64,000 nucleotides of DNA. It comes from Actinomadura pelletieri DSM 43383. Lineage in GTDB: Bacteria > Actinomycetota > Actinomycetes > Streptosporangiales > Streptosporangiaceae. The notes under the pieces were generated by a model. The model was not told the origin of the DNA, searched no databases, and saw only the letters and a list, made by a program, of their open reading frames with translations. Positions 25,512 through 33,976 of the stretch are shown here, one piece after another (position 1 is the first letter of the stretch; each line of letters opens with the position of its first letter). Made by a program: the position numbers and the translations under genes. The stretch lies in NCBI RefSeq assembly GCF_003634705.1, contig NZ_RBWU01000004.1, positions 620,001 through 684,000 of the forward strand. Reading direction: 5' to 3'.

Positions 25512-25898
25512 TCAGGTGGCGTGTTCGGGTGGGGTGACGAATTCGGGCTGGTCCAGGACGCGGAGCCAGCTGCCGTCGGGCTGGCGGCGGGCGACCTGGG
25601 CGCGGGCTCCGGCGCCGTCCCTGGGCGGGGTGGAGGTGAGGGCCAGGTCGCCGCTGACGAGGGTGGGCAGGGGTTCCTCGGGTTCGAAGTGGGGGCGGCC
25701 GGCGAGCACCTTCTCCCACAGGGCGCGGATCGCGTCTCGTCCGACGGTGCGGGAGCCGGGCGGGTAGGCCAGGACCGCGTCGGGTTCGTAGAGGGCGGCG
25801 ACGCCCGCGGCGTCGCCCGCGTTGGAGCGTTCGACGAACAGGCGGGTGAGGTCCTCGGGGCGCATGGCCTTCTCGGTGGGGGCGTCGTGTGCGGTCAT
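25512..25898 (-). CDS. SnoaL/NTF2-like protein
   Basis: A 128-residue protein with the NTF2-like cone fold: LTRLFVERSNAGDAAGVAAL, YEPDAVLAYPPG, GRDAIRALWEKVLAGRPHF, then WLRVLDQPEF. Proteins of this kind are small isomerases or hydratases, or have no known activity. ATG 25898 has GGAGAAACC upstream, a good ribosome site; the longer upstream frame is not needed. It is convergent with the DHFR-like gene, 80 bases apart. Confidence 0.83.
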   Translation of the reverse strand: MTAHDAPTEKAMRPEDLTRLFVERSNAGDAAGVAALYEPDAVLAYPPGSRTVGRDAIRALWEKVLAGRPHFEPEEPLPTLVSGDLALTSTPPRDGAGARAQVARRQPDGSWLRVLDQPEFVTPPEHAT

Positions 25899-26038
25899 GG
25901 TTTCTCCCGGTCGGCGGTCACGTTCACCGTCCATGGTGGACACCGGTGGACGAGAAGTCCAAGACATGGTTCTGCTCGATGCCAGAAGCAGCGCTTATGG
26001 CGATGGTCCGTCTTCGGCGGGTCGTCTTCGTGGTGTCG

Positions 26039-26956
26039 TCACAGGTAGTGGCCGCTGGCCAGGTAGGGGGCGGGTTCGGGCATGCCGCGCAGGGCGAGGT
26101 AGCCCTCCTGGTCGAGGTCGAGGCGGGCGGCCAGGCCGACGTCGACGGCCCAGTGGTTGGCGGTGGTGACGCAGTTGACGAGGGTCTCGCCGCGGGTGGC
26201 GGCCAGGGCCTCCCACAGGAGCGTCTCGGCGGTGGGGACGTTCTCGGCGGCCAGCAGCGCGGGACGGTCGCGGTGGGGGTCGAGGTAGACGTAGCCGCGG
26301 CGGTCGCGGGTGTCGGACACGACCAGTCGCAGGGTGTCGAGCATGTGGAGGTGGTCGGGGCCGTGGCCTGCTCCGCGCAGGGAGGTGTCGAGGCGGTCCA
26401 TCCATTCCAGGTCGTCGGGGCGTCCGTCGCGGAGCCCGTCGATCGCGGGGAGGGTGGAGCGGTCGACGCGTCCGACCATGCGCATCTGCGGGTGCAGGGT
26501 GAATCCGGCCAGCCGGTACCGGCGGGTGGCGGCCGGGTGCGTGGTCGCCGAGAACAGGCCCTGCCGTCCGTCGGCGTGCGCGAGGACCGCGTCCATGAGG
26601 CGCCGTCCGATGCCACGGCCCTGCCGGTCGGGCAGGACGCCGTAGGTCGCGAGGTACCACACCCGCCCACGGTTCTGGGAGAAGGCGAAGCCGACGATGT
26701 CGCCGGCCTCCTCGGCGACCTGACAGCCGCCGGGGTCGGCCGACAGCAGGTGGCCGACGAAGTCGATCCAGCGGCGGGACGCGGCGGCGTCGGGCGGCTG
26801 CGGTTCGGGGTCGTTCCACCGTCGGCTGAGCCGGTCCGCCTCGAGGAACGTGACGGCCATGGCGCGTTCGGCGGCGGGCAGGTCGCCGGCCGTCAGGGGC
26901 CTGATCCGCACCGCTTCCGAGCCGACGTGGTCATGTGGGGTGGCGGGTGGGGTCAC
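26039..26956 (-). CDS. GNAT acetyltransferase with C-terminal extension
   Basis: About 305 residues. The acetyltransferase domain occupies roughly 15-150: VRIRPLTAGDLPAAERAMAV, VWYLATYGVLPDRQGRGIGR and LMDAVLAHADG carry the acetyl-CoA binding loop (Q/RxGxG/A). The second half (from FTLHPQMRMVGRVDRSTLP) is a degenerate second GNAT-like domain, as in two-domain acetyltransferases. The start is uncertain: GTG 26956 is used, and GTG 26911, right at the domain, is equally possible. Target unknown. Confidence 0.8.
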   Translation of the reverse strand: MTPPATPHDHVGSEAVRIRPLTAGDLPAAERAMAVTFLEADRLSRRWNDPEPQPPDAAASRRWIDFVGHLLSADPGGCQVAEEAGDIVGFAFSQNRGRVWYLATYGVLPDRQGRGIGRRLMDAVLAHADGRQGLFSATTHPAATRRYRLAGFTLHPQMRMVGRVDRSTLPAIDGLRDGRPDDLEWMDRLDTSLRGAGHGPDHLHMLDTLRLVVSDTRDRRGYVYLDPHRDRPALLAAENVPTAETLLWEALAATRGETLVNCVTTANHWAVDVGLAARLDLDQEGYLALRGMPEPAPYLASGHYL

Positions 26957-27119
26957 GGGTGTTCTCGTCCGTTCTCGGGAGCGTGGGCGGCGGGGCGGGA
27001 CGGGTGGCCGGCGCCGCGTCGGGCTCCCTTGGCCTGACGACGTCCCGAGCATCGCGGTCCCGATGTGGAATCGGGGGTGGGTGCCTGACGTGCCCGGCGC
27101 AGTTCCCGCGGGTCTCGAT

Positions 27120-28232
27120 TCAACGGGGCGCCGCTCCCCCGGGCAACCCGTTTTCCTCCTCGGCCCGGCCCAAGGGTCGGCGGGCGAACAGGGACGCGTA
27201 GACGGTGCGGTCGTTGCGGGTGACGATCTGTCCGGCCAGGTGGGGGGCGGTCACGGTGGACAGTCGCAGGTCGAGGTGGCGGTCCTCCTCGCGTAGTTCG
27301 GCGGGGCCGGTGGTGGGCATGGCGGCGAGGCGCGCGCCGATGTCGGCGAGGCGGGCGGCGCGGTCGCGTTCCAGGGCGGCGCGCAGCCCGGACGTGCCGT
27401 TCTCGCCGTCCCGGATCCGCAACGCCGCCGGCGCCCCGGCGGGTGGGCCCATGGGTGAGGCGGTGAATGAGGCGGTGGGTGGGGTCGTGGGTGGGGTGGG
27501 TTCGGCGTGCCAGGCGGCGACGCCGTAGGCGAAGCACACCAGCGCGGCCCACATCTCGGCGAAGTAGGCGGGGTCGGGTGCGATTTCCAGGCCGGCGAAC
27601 CGGTCGGCGACGAAGAACAGCGCGCCGACCTGTCCGGGCAGGGGTTCCAGGCGGGACTGGAACTGGGTGAGCACCGGCCGTCGACGCGACAGGATCTGTT
27701 CCAGGTTTCCGCGGCGTGGGAGGTCGTGGCGGGCGTTGAGGTCGGCGATGTCGTCCCACAGTTCGGTGTGGCCGTGGACGCCGCGCAGGTCCAGGGCGCG
27801 GGCGCGCAGTTCCAGGGGCAGCACGAAGAACCACTGGTCGCGTCCGGTGAGGCGGCCGCCCTGGTCGGCCTGGCCTGCCTGGTCGGCCTGGTCGGCCTGG
27901 ACGCAGCGGGCGTCCTCGAACGGCAGGGTCTGTCCGGGTGCGAGGAACGCCGACCGGCACAGGGCGTGGTCGGGGGCGCCGTCCTGGACGTAGCCGATGT
28001 GCAGCGGGACGATCGCGACGTCCGTCGCGGTGGTGTTGGTGAGTTCGACGCGTCCGTGGCCGGGGACGCCGGACAGGCGCAGGCCGGTGCGGGGCGGCGC
28101 GATCCCGGGGTGGGCGGGCCCGGAGATCGGGACCATGGTGAGCGCGCCCGCCTGTTGCGGGGTGCCGAGGCGGTGTCCGGCGAGGCTGAGGGGGCCGGGG
28201 ACGAGGGTGTCGAGCGCCGTCACCTGGGTCAT
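27120..28232 (-). CDS. ARPP-1/DUF6569-like protein, partner of the vWA gene
   Basis: A 370-residue cytoplasmic protein. HRLGTPQQAGALTMVPISGP opens the domain. VAIVPLHIGYVQDGAPDHAL and CRSAFLAPGQTLPFEDARCV then GRDQWFFVLPLELRA are the core of the ARPP-1 family (named for association with ARG and rhodanese-phosphatase proteins in comparative studies of bacterial conflict systems). A short Gln/Ala/Asp repeat, coded by a 9-bp tandem repeat at 27861-27900, splits the domain. The C-terminal 150 residues are helical. It follows the vWA gene by 39 bases on the same strand, so they form an operon. The molecular role is unknown. Confidence 0.7.
   Translation of the reverse strand: MTQVTALDTLVPGPLSLAGHRLGTPQQAGALTMVPISGPAHPGIAPPRTGLRLSGVPGHGRVELTNTTATDVAIVPLHIGYVQDGAPDHALCRSAFLAPGQTLPFEDARCVQADQADQAGQADQGGRLTGRDQWFFVLPLELRARALDLRGVHGHTELWDDIADLNARHDLPRRGNLEQILSRRRPVLTQFQSRLEPLPGQVGALFFVADRFAGLEIAPDPAYFAEMWAALVCFAYGVAAWHAEPTPPTTPPTASFTASPMGPPAGAPAALRIRDGENGTSGLRAALERDRAARLADIGARLAAMPTTGPAELREEDRHLDLRLSTVTAPHLAGQIVTRNDRTVYASLFARRPLGRAEEENGLPGGAAPR
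27861..27900 (-). repeat. 9-bp tandem repeat inside the ARPP-1-like gene
   Basis: About four and a half copies of CTGGTCGGC with one variant (CTGGCCTGC). On the coding strand it encodes repeated Gln-Ala-Asp. The number of copies could vary without shifting the frame. Confidence 0.7.
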
Positions 28233-28271
28233 GCGGTGCTCCCGGAGGGTCCTCGGAGGGTGGGTGGTCGG

Positions 28272-29699
28272 TCAGGCGGCCAGGCCTGGGGTCAGGTCGT
28301 CGGCCTGCCGGTCCAGGGCGTCCAGGCGGGCGTGCAGGGCGGCGCGCAGCCATGGCGTGCCGGTGGGGCAGTGCGCGAACATCCAGGGCAGGAGTTCGGC
28401 GAAGTCGTCCTGGTGCCAGAAGCCGCGCTGCGGCAAGGTTGGGGCGGGGCGTCGTAGCCGCAGGTCGTCGCCGCCGGTGAACATGGCGTGGCAGAACACC
28501 ACGGGGGTGGTGACGCCGGCGTGCGGCAGGGCGGCCACGACGCGGGCGAGGTCGCCGGGGAACAGGTTCTCGTGGCCGTCGGAGATGACGGCGACCAGGT
28601 CGGGGTCGGTGCCGAGGGCGTCCAGGAGGCCGGTGGCCAGGTCGGTCGCGCCGCGGGGGGTGCGTTCGTCGCCGCCGACCTCGATGACCTCCAACTGCGC
28701 GCACACCTGCGACAGCACCATCCGCAGCGCGGCCGCCTGGGACAGCAGGGCCCATTCGCGGTCGCCGTGGCCGCGCATGGACGCCGAGGCGTCCAGGACG
28801 AGCGCGAGGGTCCCTTCGAAGCGGGGGAACGCGGCGGCCGCGGCGCCGACGTGGCGGCACAGCGCGACGTAGAGGTCCTCGGTGGGGCCGCTCCGGTAGA
28901 GGTGGACGAGGGTGGCGGCGATGTCGCCGCGGTCGGTGACGGTGATGGTCGCCGGGTGCGGGCGGGCGGTGTCGATCGGCAGGACGGGCTGGTCCAGTAC
29001 CGTCCCGGCGCGACCGTCCACGGCGGCGGCGACGGCAACAGAGGCGGCAACAGAGGCGGGAACGGGGTCGGTGGCGGGTGTGGGTGTGGGGTCGGGGGTG
29101 TAGAGGGCGCGGACGCGCGCGCCGGCCGTGGGGCCGACCGTGGCGGTGGGCGTGGCGGTGGGCGCGGTCAGGAAGCGCAGGAGTCGACGCCGCAGGTACT
29201 CCGAGGCGGTGTCGCCGGCGCGGATGCGGCGGGCGCAGCCGCGTGCGGTGGTGGTGCCGAGGGCGTGCTCGAAACAGTCGAGCAGGGCGGGGCGGCGCGC
29301 GGCGATGAGCGCGTCGGCGTGGGGGTGTTCCAGGACGAACCGCAGCACGGCGCGGGTGGTGTGCTTGTGGTTGGCGCGCAGCCGCCGCAGGGCGAGCAGG
29401 ACGGTGATGACGTGCGCGGGCGGCAGGCCGAGGGTCAGGACGCGGGCGACGCGGGCCGACACGGCGCGGGCGTGCTCGTCCAGTCCGGCCTGGGAGGCGG
29501 CCAGGGTCTGCAGCAGCACCCGGGCGCGCTGCCAGGGCCGCGCGCCGGGCGCCAGGCCGAGCAGCGCGTACCCTTCGGCGTCGCGGGCGTGGACGGCGCG
29601 GTGCAGGTCGGCGTCGTCCCAGCGCAGCGCGCCGCCCCGGGGCAGGGTGAGGGGGGTGTCGTGGGTCTGCAGGTGGGCCAGGAACGTGGGGGTGTCCAT
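28272..29699 (-). CDS. vWA-domain protein with alpha-helical N-terminus (Ro60/TROVE-like plan)
   Basis: A 475-residue protein. Residues 25-180 are nearly all helical (for example WQRARVLLQTLAASQAGLDE and AVLRFVLEHPHADALI). A Pro/Thr/Ala linker runs to about 240. The von Willebrand A domain starts near 298 with an intact metal site, LALVLDASASMRG (DxSxS), and a later GATDLATGL and VISDGHENLF. A helical domain followed by vWA is the plan of Ro60/TROVE RNA-binding proteins, but I see no clear TROVE signature, so that is a structural guess. GGAGG lies 9 bases before ATG 29699. It heads the operon with the ARPP-1-like gene. Confidence 0.75.
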   Translation of the reverse strand: MDTPTFLAHLQTHDTPLTLPRGGALRWDDADLHRAVHARDAEGYALLGLAPGARPWQRARVLLQTLAASQAGLDEHARAVSARVARVLTLGLPPAHVITVLLALRRLRANHKHTTRAVLRFVLEHPHADALIAARRPALLDCFEHALGTTTARGCARRIRAGDTASEYLRRRLLRFLTAPTATPTATVGPTAGARVRALYTPDPTPTPATDPVPASVAASVAVAAAVDGRAGTVLDQPVLPIDTARPHPATITVTDRGDIAATLVHLYRSGPTEDLYVALCRHVGAAAAAFPRFEGTLALVLDASASMRGHGDREWALLSQAAALRMVLSQVCAQLEVIEVGGDERTPRGATDLATGLLDALGTDPDLVAVISDGHENLFPGDLARVVAALPHAGVTTPVVFCHAMFTGGDDLRLRRPAPTLPQRGFWHQDDFAELLPWMFAHCPTGTPWLRAALHARLDALDRQADDLTPGLAA

Positions 29700-29754
29700 G
29701 ATTGTTCGCCTCCGCAATCATGGAGTGTAGGAATCTTCACCGCGGACCCGACAC

Positions 29755-30741
29755 TCATTTTCCTGCGGTGTCGAGGACGGCGGGCGGCACGGCGGCGCCG
29801 GACGCGGCGGGACGGTGCGCGGCCGCGCGCTGGGCGAGGTAGGCGCCGGTCAGCACGATCGCGCCGCCGAGCAGCTGCGGCGGGGTGAGGCGTTCGCCGA
29901 GCACGGCCCAGGCGATGAGGCCGGCGGCGACGGCCTCGGTGTAGCAGATGGCGGCGCCGACCTGCGCCGACAGCCGTTGCAGTCCGGCGACGCCCGCGAG
30001 GTAGGCCAGGACGGTGCTGACGATCCCGAGGCACGCCACCAGCGTCCAGCCGGGCGCGGTGTGCCCGCCGAGGGGGACCCGCGCGGACAGCACGTCCCAG
30101 GGCAGCGCCCAGGGCGCGGCGGGCACGGCGAGCGCGACGGCGGCCAGGACGCTCCCGGACGCGGTGATGACCAGCGGGTCGACGTGCCCGGTGAGGCGGT
30201 CGACGGTGAGGAAGTAGGCGGCCTGGCAGGCGGCGGCGCCGAGCCCGGCGGCCAGGCCGATCGGGTCCAGGGCCAGGCCCGTCCACACCTGCACGACCAG
30301 CGCCAGCCCGACCATGGCGACCGCGACGCCGACGGCGGCGGTGCGGTGCACCGGGACGCGGCGGACCAGCCGCAGCCATGCCAGCACGACGACGGGTCCG
30401 CTGAACTCCAGCAGGATCGCCACCCCGACCGGCAGCCGCGACGCGGCGACGAAGTAGCACGCCTGGCATCCGGCGACCCCGGCGGCCCCGTACAGCACGA
30501 CGGGCCCCCAGTGGCGGCGCAGGCGTCGGGGCAGGTCGCGGGTCTTGGTCCGTCCGCGCAGGGCGAGGGCGAGCGGCGCCAGCACCAGCGCCGCGGTCGC
30601 GATCCGCAGCCACACCGCCTGCAGCGGCCCGAGTCCGGCCTCGATGAGGGCCTTGCCGAACGGGCCGGACGCGCCGAAGCAGATCGAGGAGAACACCGCC
30701 AGACCCACGCCCCACGCCCGGCCGCCGACCGCCCCGTTCAC
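29755..30741 (-). CDS. EamA/DMT family exporter
   Basis: A 328-residue membrane protein with ten helices and two EamA repeats. Marks are FSSICFGASGPFGKALIEAG in the first helix, RLPVGVAILLEFSGPVVVLA near the middle, and AICYTEAVAAGLIAWAVLGE in the second repeat. The GTG at 30741 is the start. It is a distinct DMT branch from the partial exporter at the window start. It is transcribed towards the vWA operon but with its own start region 279 bases from the divergent gene at 31021. Confidence 0.87.
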   Translation of the reverse strand: MNGAVGGRAWGVGLAVFSSICFGASGPFGKALIEAGLGPLQAVWLRIATAALVLAPLALALRGRTKTRDLPRRLRRHWGPVVLYGAAGVAGCQACYFVAASRLPVGVAILLEFSGPVVVLAWLRLVRRVPVHRTAAVGVAVAMVGLALVVQVWTGLALDPIGLAAGLGAAACQAAYFLTVDRLTGHVDPLVITASGSVLAAVALAVPAAPWALPWDVLSARVPLGGHTAPGWTLVACLGIVSTVLAYLAGVAGLQRLSAQVGAAICYTEAVAAGLIAWAVLGERLTPPQLLGGAIVLTGAYLAQRAAAHRPAASGAAVPPAVLDTAGK

Positions 30742-31008
30742 CGCCCGCCCACCGTCACTCCGCTCAACCCGTGGCGGTCACCGCCCGCACCCACACGAAA
30801 TAACGACCATACCGCCATAACGCTCCTTACTCGGCGGCGGTGGGGTCAGCGCGACGAACACCCGGTCGATCGGTTCACCCGGTCGGCCGCACGCGTGGTC
30901 GACCTCACCGGCGGTCTCCCCTGCGGTCTGCCCGGCGGTCTGCCCGGCGGCACGGCCGCGGCCTCGACCGGTCGCCGGGATGATTCCGGACGGTCCGGTT
31001 CGGGCTAC

Positions 31009-31014
31009 TAGGAT
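31009..31014 (+). promoter_or_regulatory. -10 box, leaderless promoter
   Basis: TAGGAT then six bases then ATG 31021, with no ribosome site between. Confidence 0.5.
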
Positions 31015-31020
31015 CGGCGG

Positions 31021-33864
31021 ATGAGCTGGCAGGCGGCCGGGGTGGGGCCCGGCGGAACCGGCGGCGGTCCGAGCGGGGACCTGTTCGCCTCGGTCGAGGG
31101 CAACGTGCGGGAGCTGGTCGCCTCTCCCTGGTGGCAGACCGCCCCGCCCGCCGACCGCGCCGCCCAGATCGCGGCGCGGATGCTGTGGGGCGCCGGGGAG
31201 TGGTGGCTGTACGGGGCGTGGGGCCGCTGGTACCGGTGCGGTCTGGACGGCAGTTGGCATCCGTGCCCGCCGCCGGCGTCCCTCGAGGACCGCCGGGTCG
31301 CCGTGCCCGCGCCGCGCGGGGCGGGCACGCCGCCGATCCCGCCGCAGCTGTACCCGACCGGGCCGGACCTGTCGGCGGGGCGGGTCGCGCCGCTGGGGTT
31401 CCTCGGGCCCGTCCCCGACACCGCGGTGGTGGCGCGCATCGCCCAGTCCCTCACCACGGCCCTGGCGGTGGACCCGCAGCAGTTCGCCCAGCGCGACCCG
31501 ATGTTCCAGCCGGGGACGCCGTCCACGGTCGCCGCGGCGTGGGGCGCGCTGCTGTGGTGCGCCGGGTCGCCGGTGGCGTTGACCGAGCATCCGCTGATCG
31601 AGTCGTTCATCCCGTTCCTGACCACCTCGGCCGACCGGCTGCACTGGATGATGCCGCCCGACTTCGCGACCCTGGCGGGCTACTACATCCACCGGCTCGG
31701 CGCCGGTGACGGCGGTGGCGCCGCCCACGTCGCCCGGGTGATGTACGAGGTCGCGGCCGGGTTGCAGGCCGACCCGCGGTTCCGTCCCGGCGCGGACGCG
31801 CTGGCGGCGGTGACGGCGGCGTCGCTGCGGATGGTCAACCAGGACATGGCCACCGTCCGGTACGGGCCGGACGCGATCGTGCAGGAGTGGCGGCGCCGGT
31901 GCCCCGCGGAGTTCGCCACCACGATGGTCCGCGACACCGCGCCCGGGGAGTTCCTGCGCCTGGCCCTGTACGACCTGCAGCAGATCGTCGCGGGGTTGAC
32001 CGGGCCGCGCCCGTCGGCGCCGGGCCGCGGGCACGACGAGGTCCGCCGCGCCGGGTTGGCGGTGCTGGCCGCCGACCTGCAGGCGGCGCCGGGCGCGTTG
32101 CCGGCGTTGCAGCGGTGGCTGGACCCCGACAGCGCCCGCACGGTGCAGGCGGTGCTGGCCGATCCGGCGAACCCGTTGCGGGCGCTGTGGCCGCGGGACG
32201 GGCGGCTGCCCGAGGCGTTGCGCGGCGACGACGCCGACGCGCTGGCCGCGCTGCTGGCCACCACCTACACCCTGGGGTTGACGTGGTGCCGGTTGGCGCA
32301 GGTGCCGCCGCCGGCGACGGGGTTCGCGGTGCCGCAGGCGGTGGCGGCGGAGTTGACGTCCCCGGCGATGCACACTCCGCCGTCGACCGACGAGTTGTCG
32401 GCGTGGGACATCATCAAGGCGGCCCGCGAGCATCTGGCGGCCGAGCGTGCCGTGGGCGGCGGTGTCGACCAGCCGGTGGCGCCGGTGCCCGAGCCGGTGC
32501 GGGACGCGCCGGGCCCGCCGCCCGCGGTCGCGCCCGCCCCACCGCCCGCCCCACCGGCCCCGGTGCCGCCGCCCGCCGCTCCGGTGCCGCCGCCGGCCGC
32601 CCCCGAACCGCCCGCTCCCCCGCCACCTGCGCCGCCGATGCCCGCGCCGCCGACGCGGGCCGCGCCCGCGGGGCCGGTGCCGGGGCCGTCCGCGCCGGTG
32701 GACGAGCCCGCGTGGCCGCAGCCGGACGCCACGACCGCCGACGCCACCGCGCACCCCGCCCAACCGCCGGCCCCACCGCCCGGTCCTGCGCCGGGCGCGG
32801 GCCCGGCGCAGGGTTCGGCGCAGGGTTCGGCGGCGGGTCCGGTGTGGCCGGACGAGGCGCAGCACACGCAGTTGGACACCGACGCGTTCCGGACCCAGCT
32901 CGACCCGGGCCCGGCATGGCCCGGCTCGGCCGCGCCACCCGCCGGGCCGCCCGTGGCGCCGTCTTCCGGGTCGGGGCCGGAGGCGGCGCCGCACGCGGAC
33001 CTGCCTCCCCCGCCGGCGCCGGTGCCCGAGCCGGTGCCGCCGGTGCCGCCGGCGCCCGCTCCGGAGGAGAGTCCGCAGGTCGCCGAGGCGTACGGAATTC
33101 GTTTCCTGTGCGGCGCCGACGACATCGAGCGGGTGGTGACGGAGGTGCGGCGGCGCGGCAAGTGGGCGCGGCGGCTGCGGGGGCAGGAGGTGTCCAGCGC
33201 GTCGGCGCCGGCGTTGCTGCTGATCGGGACGCCTTCCAGCGGGCAGCGGCGGCTGGCGCGGATGGTCGCGGCGGCGCTGGCGGAGGTGGAGGCCTCCAGC
33301 GGCGAGGTCCACAGCGTCCATGCCGAGGATCTGCGCGAGCACGGCCCCGACGGGTTGCGGGCCGCGTTGGAGGAGCACGCCGGGCACGTCCTGCTGCTGG
33401 ACGGTCTCGATGGTCTGATCCTGGACGAGGCGCAGGGCCCTTCGTACGCGTCGGTGCTGTATCGGACGCGTCTGGAGGGCGTCAACGACACCGCGCTGCT
33501 GGGCACGTGCGAGCCGGACCGGGTCGGGGAGCTGTCGGCGGTGTCACCGGAGCTGGTGACCGACCTGCGGGCGGTGCGGCTGCCGGACCTGAGCGAGTCG
33601 GGCGCCCGGTCGGCGCTGGTGGGGTTGCTGGCCGAGGAGCGGCGGCTGCGGCTCGGGTCGGACGCCTGGACGGTGGTGAACCGTGAGGTGGGGCTGCTGC
33701 GTCCGCGGGGCCGGCTCACCGGCGCCCGGCTGGTCGAGGCGTATCTGGACCGGGCCGCGACCCGGCATCTGGGCAGCGCGGCGGCGACGCAGGCGATCGG
33801 CAGCGCGTTGTCGTTGACTGCCGCCGACTTCGAGGGGCTGGCCGCCGAACTGTCGGGCCGCTGA
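31021..33864 (+). CDS. large protein with proline-rich linker and degenerate AAA/P-loop domain
   Basis: A 947-residue protein in three parts. Residues 1-475 are helical, unrecognised, with Trp-rich patches early (WWLYGAWGRWYRCGLDGSWH). Residues 480-685 are a disordered Pro/Ala linker. Residues 690-947 resemble the AAA fold of EccA-type proteins, but the Walker A loop reads LLIGTPSSGQRRLAR (no GK[ST]) and the Walker B position is HVLLLDGLDGL (no Asp-Glu). ATP hydrolysis is therefore unlikely; it may be a structural or regulatory AAA relative. Later motifs such as VRLPDLSESGARSALVGLLA fit a sensor or lid domain. It is expressed from a leaderless promoter. The function is unknown. Confidence 0.75.
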   Translation: MSWQAAGVGPGGTGGGPSGDLFASVEGNVRELVASPWWQTAPPADRAAQIAARMLWGAGEWWLYGAWGRWYRCGLDGSWHPCPPPASLEDRRVAVPAPRGAGTPPIPPQLYPTGPDLSAGRVAPLGFLGPVPDTAVVARIAQSLTTALAVDPQQFAQRDPMFQPGTPSTVAAAWGALLWCAGSPVALTEHPLIESFIPFLTTSADRLHWMMPPDFATLAGYYIHRLGAGDGGGAAHVARVMYEVAAGLQADPRFRPGADALAAVTAASLRMVNQDMATVRYGPDAIVQEWRRRCPAEFATTMVRDTAPGEFLRLALYDLQQIVAGLTGPRPSAPGRGHDEVRRAGLAVLAADLQAAPGALPALQRWLDPDSARTVQAVLADPANPLRALWPRDGRLPEALRGDDADALAALLATTYTLGLTWCRLAQVPPPATGFAVPQAVAAELTSPAMHTPPSTDELSAWDIIKAAREHLAAERAVGGGVDQPVAPVPEPVRDAPGPPPAVAPAPPPAPPAPVPPPAAPVPPPAAPEPPAPPPPAPPMPAPPTRAAPAGPVPGPSAPVDEPAWPQPDATTADATAHPAQPPAPPPGPAPGAGPAQGSAQGSAAGPVWPDEAQHTQLDTDAFRTQLDPGPAWPGSAAPPAGPPVAPSSGSGPEAAPHADLPPPPAPVPEPVPPVPPAPAPEESPQVAEAYGIRFLCGADDIERVVTEVRRRGKWARRLRGQEVSSASAPALLLIGTPSSGQRRLARMVAAALAEVEASSGEVHSVHAEDLREHGPDGLRAALEEHAGHVLLLDGLDGLILDEAQGPSYASVLYRTRLEGVNDTALLGTCEPDRVGELSAVSPELVTDLRAVRLPDLSESGARSALVGLLAEERRLRLGSDAWTVVNREVGLLRPRGRLTGARLVEAYLDRAATRHLGSAAATQAIGSALSLTAADFEGLAAELSGR

Positions 33865-33976
33865 CCACCGCCGGGTGAGGTCGGGCTGACCGGGAGGCCC
33901 GATTCCCCTTGCCCGTGGGGGATTTGGGCCCCCGGCGGCGCGCTGGAACGTCGGTGGGCGCGGTCACGATGGGGAT

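Noticed and set aside
27861..27900. CRISPR-like repeat
   Set aside because: The 9-bp units are adjacent with no spacers and lie in frame inside a gene.
26953..29721. 922-codon minus frame spanning the vWA and ARPP-1 genes
   Set aside because: It is a third reading frame over two genes with good motifs. Its product is almost only Arg, Pro and His.
30778..33387. 869-codon minus-strand frame opposite the AAA-like gene
   Set aside because: Arg/Gly/Pro-rich low-complexity translation caused by GC composition. The plus frame has a leaderless promoter and recognisable domain structure.
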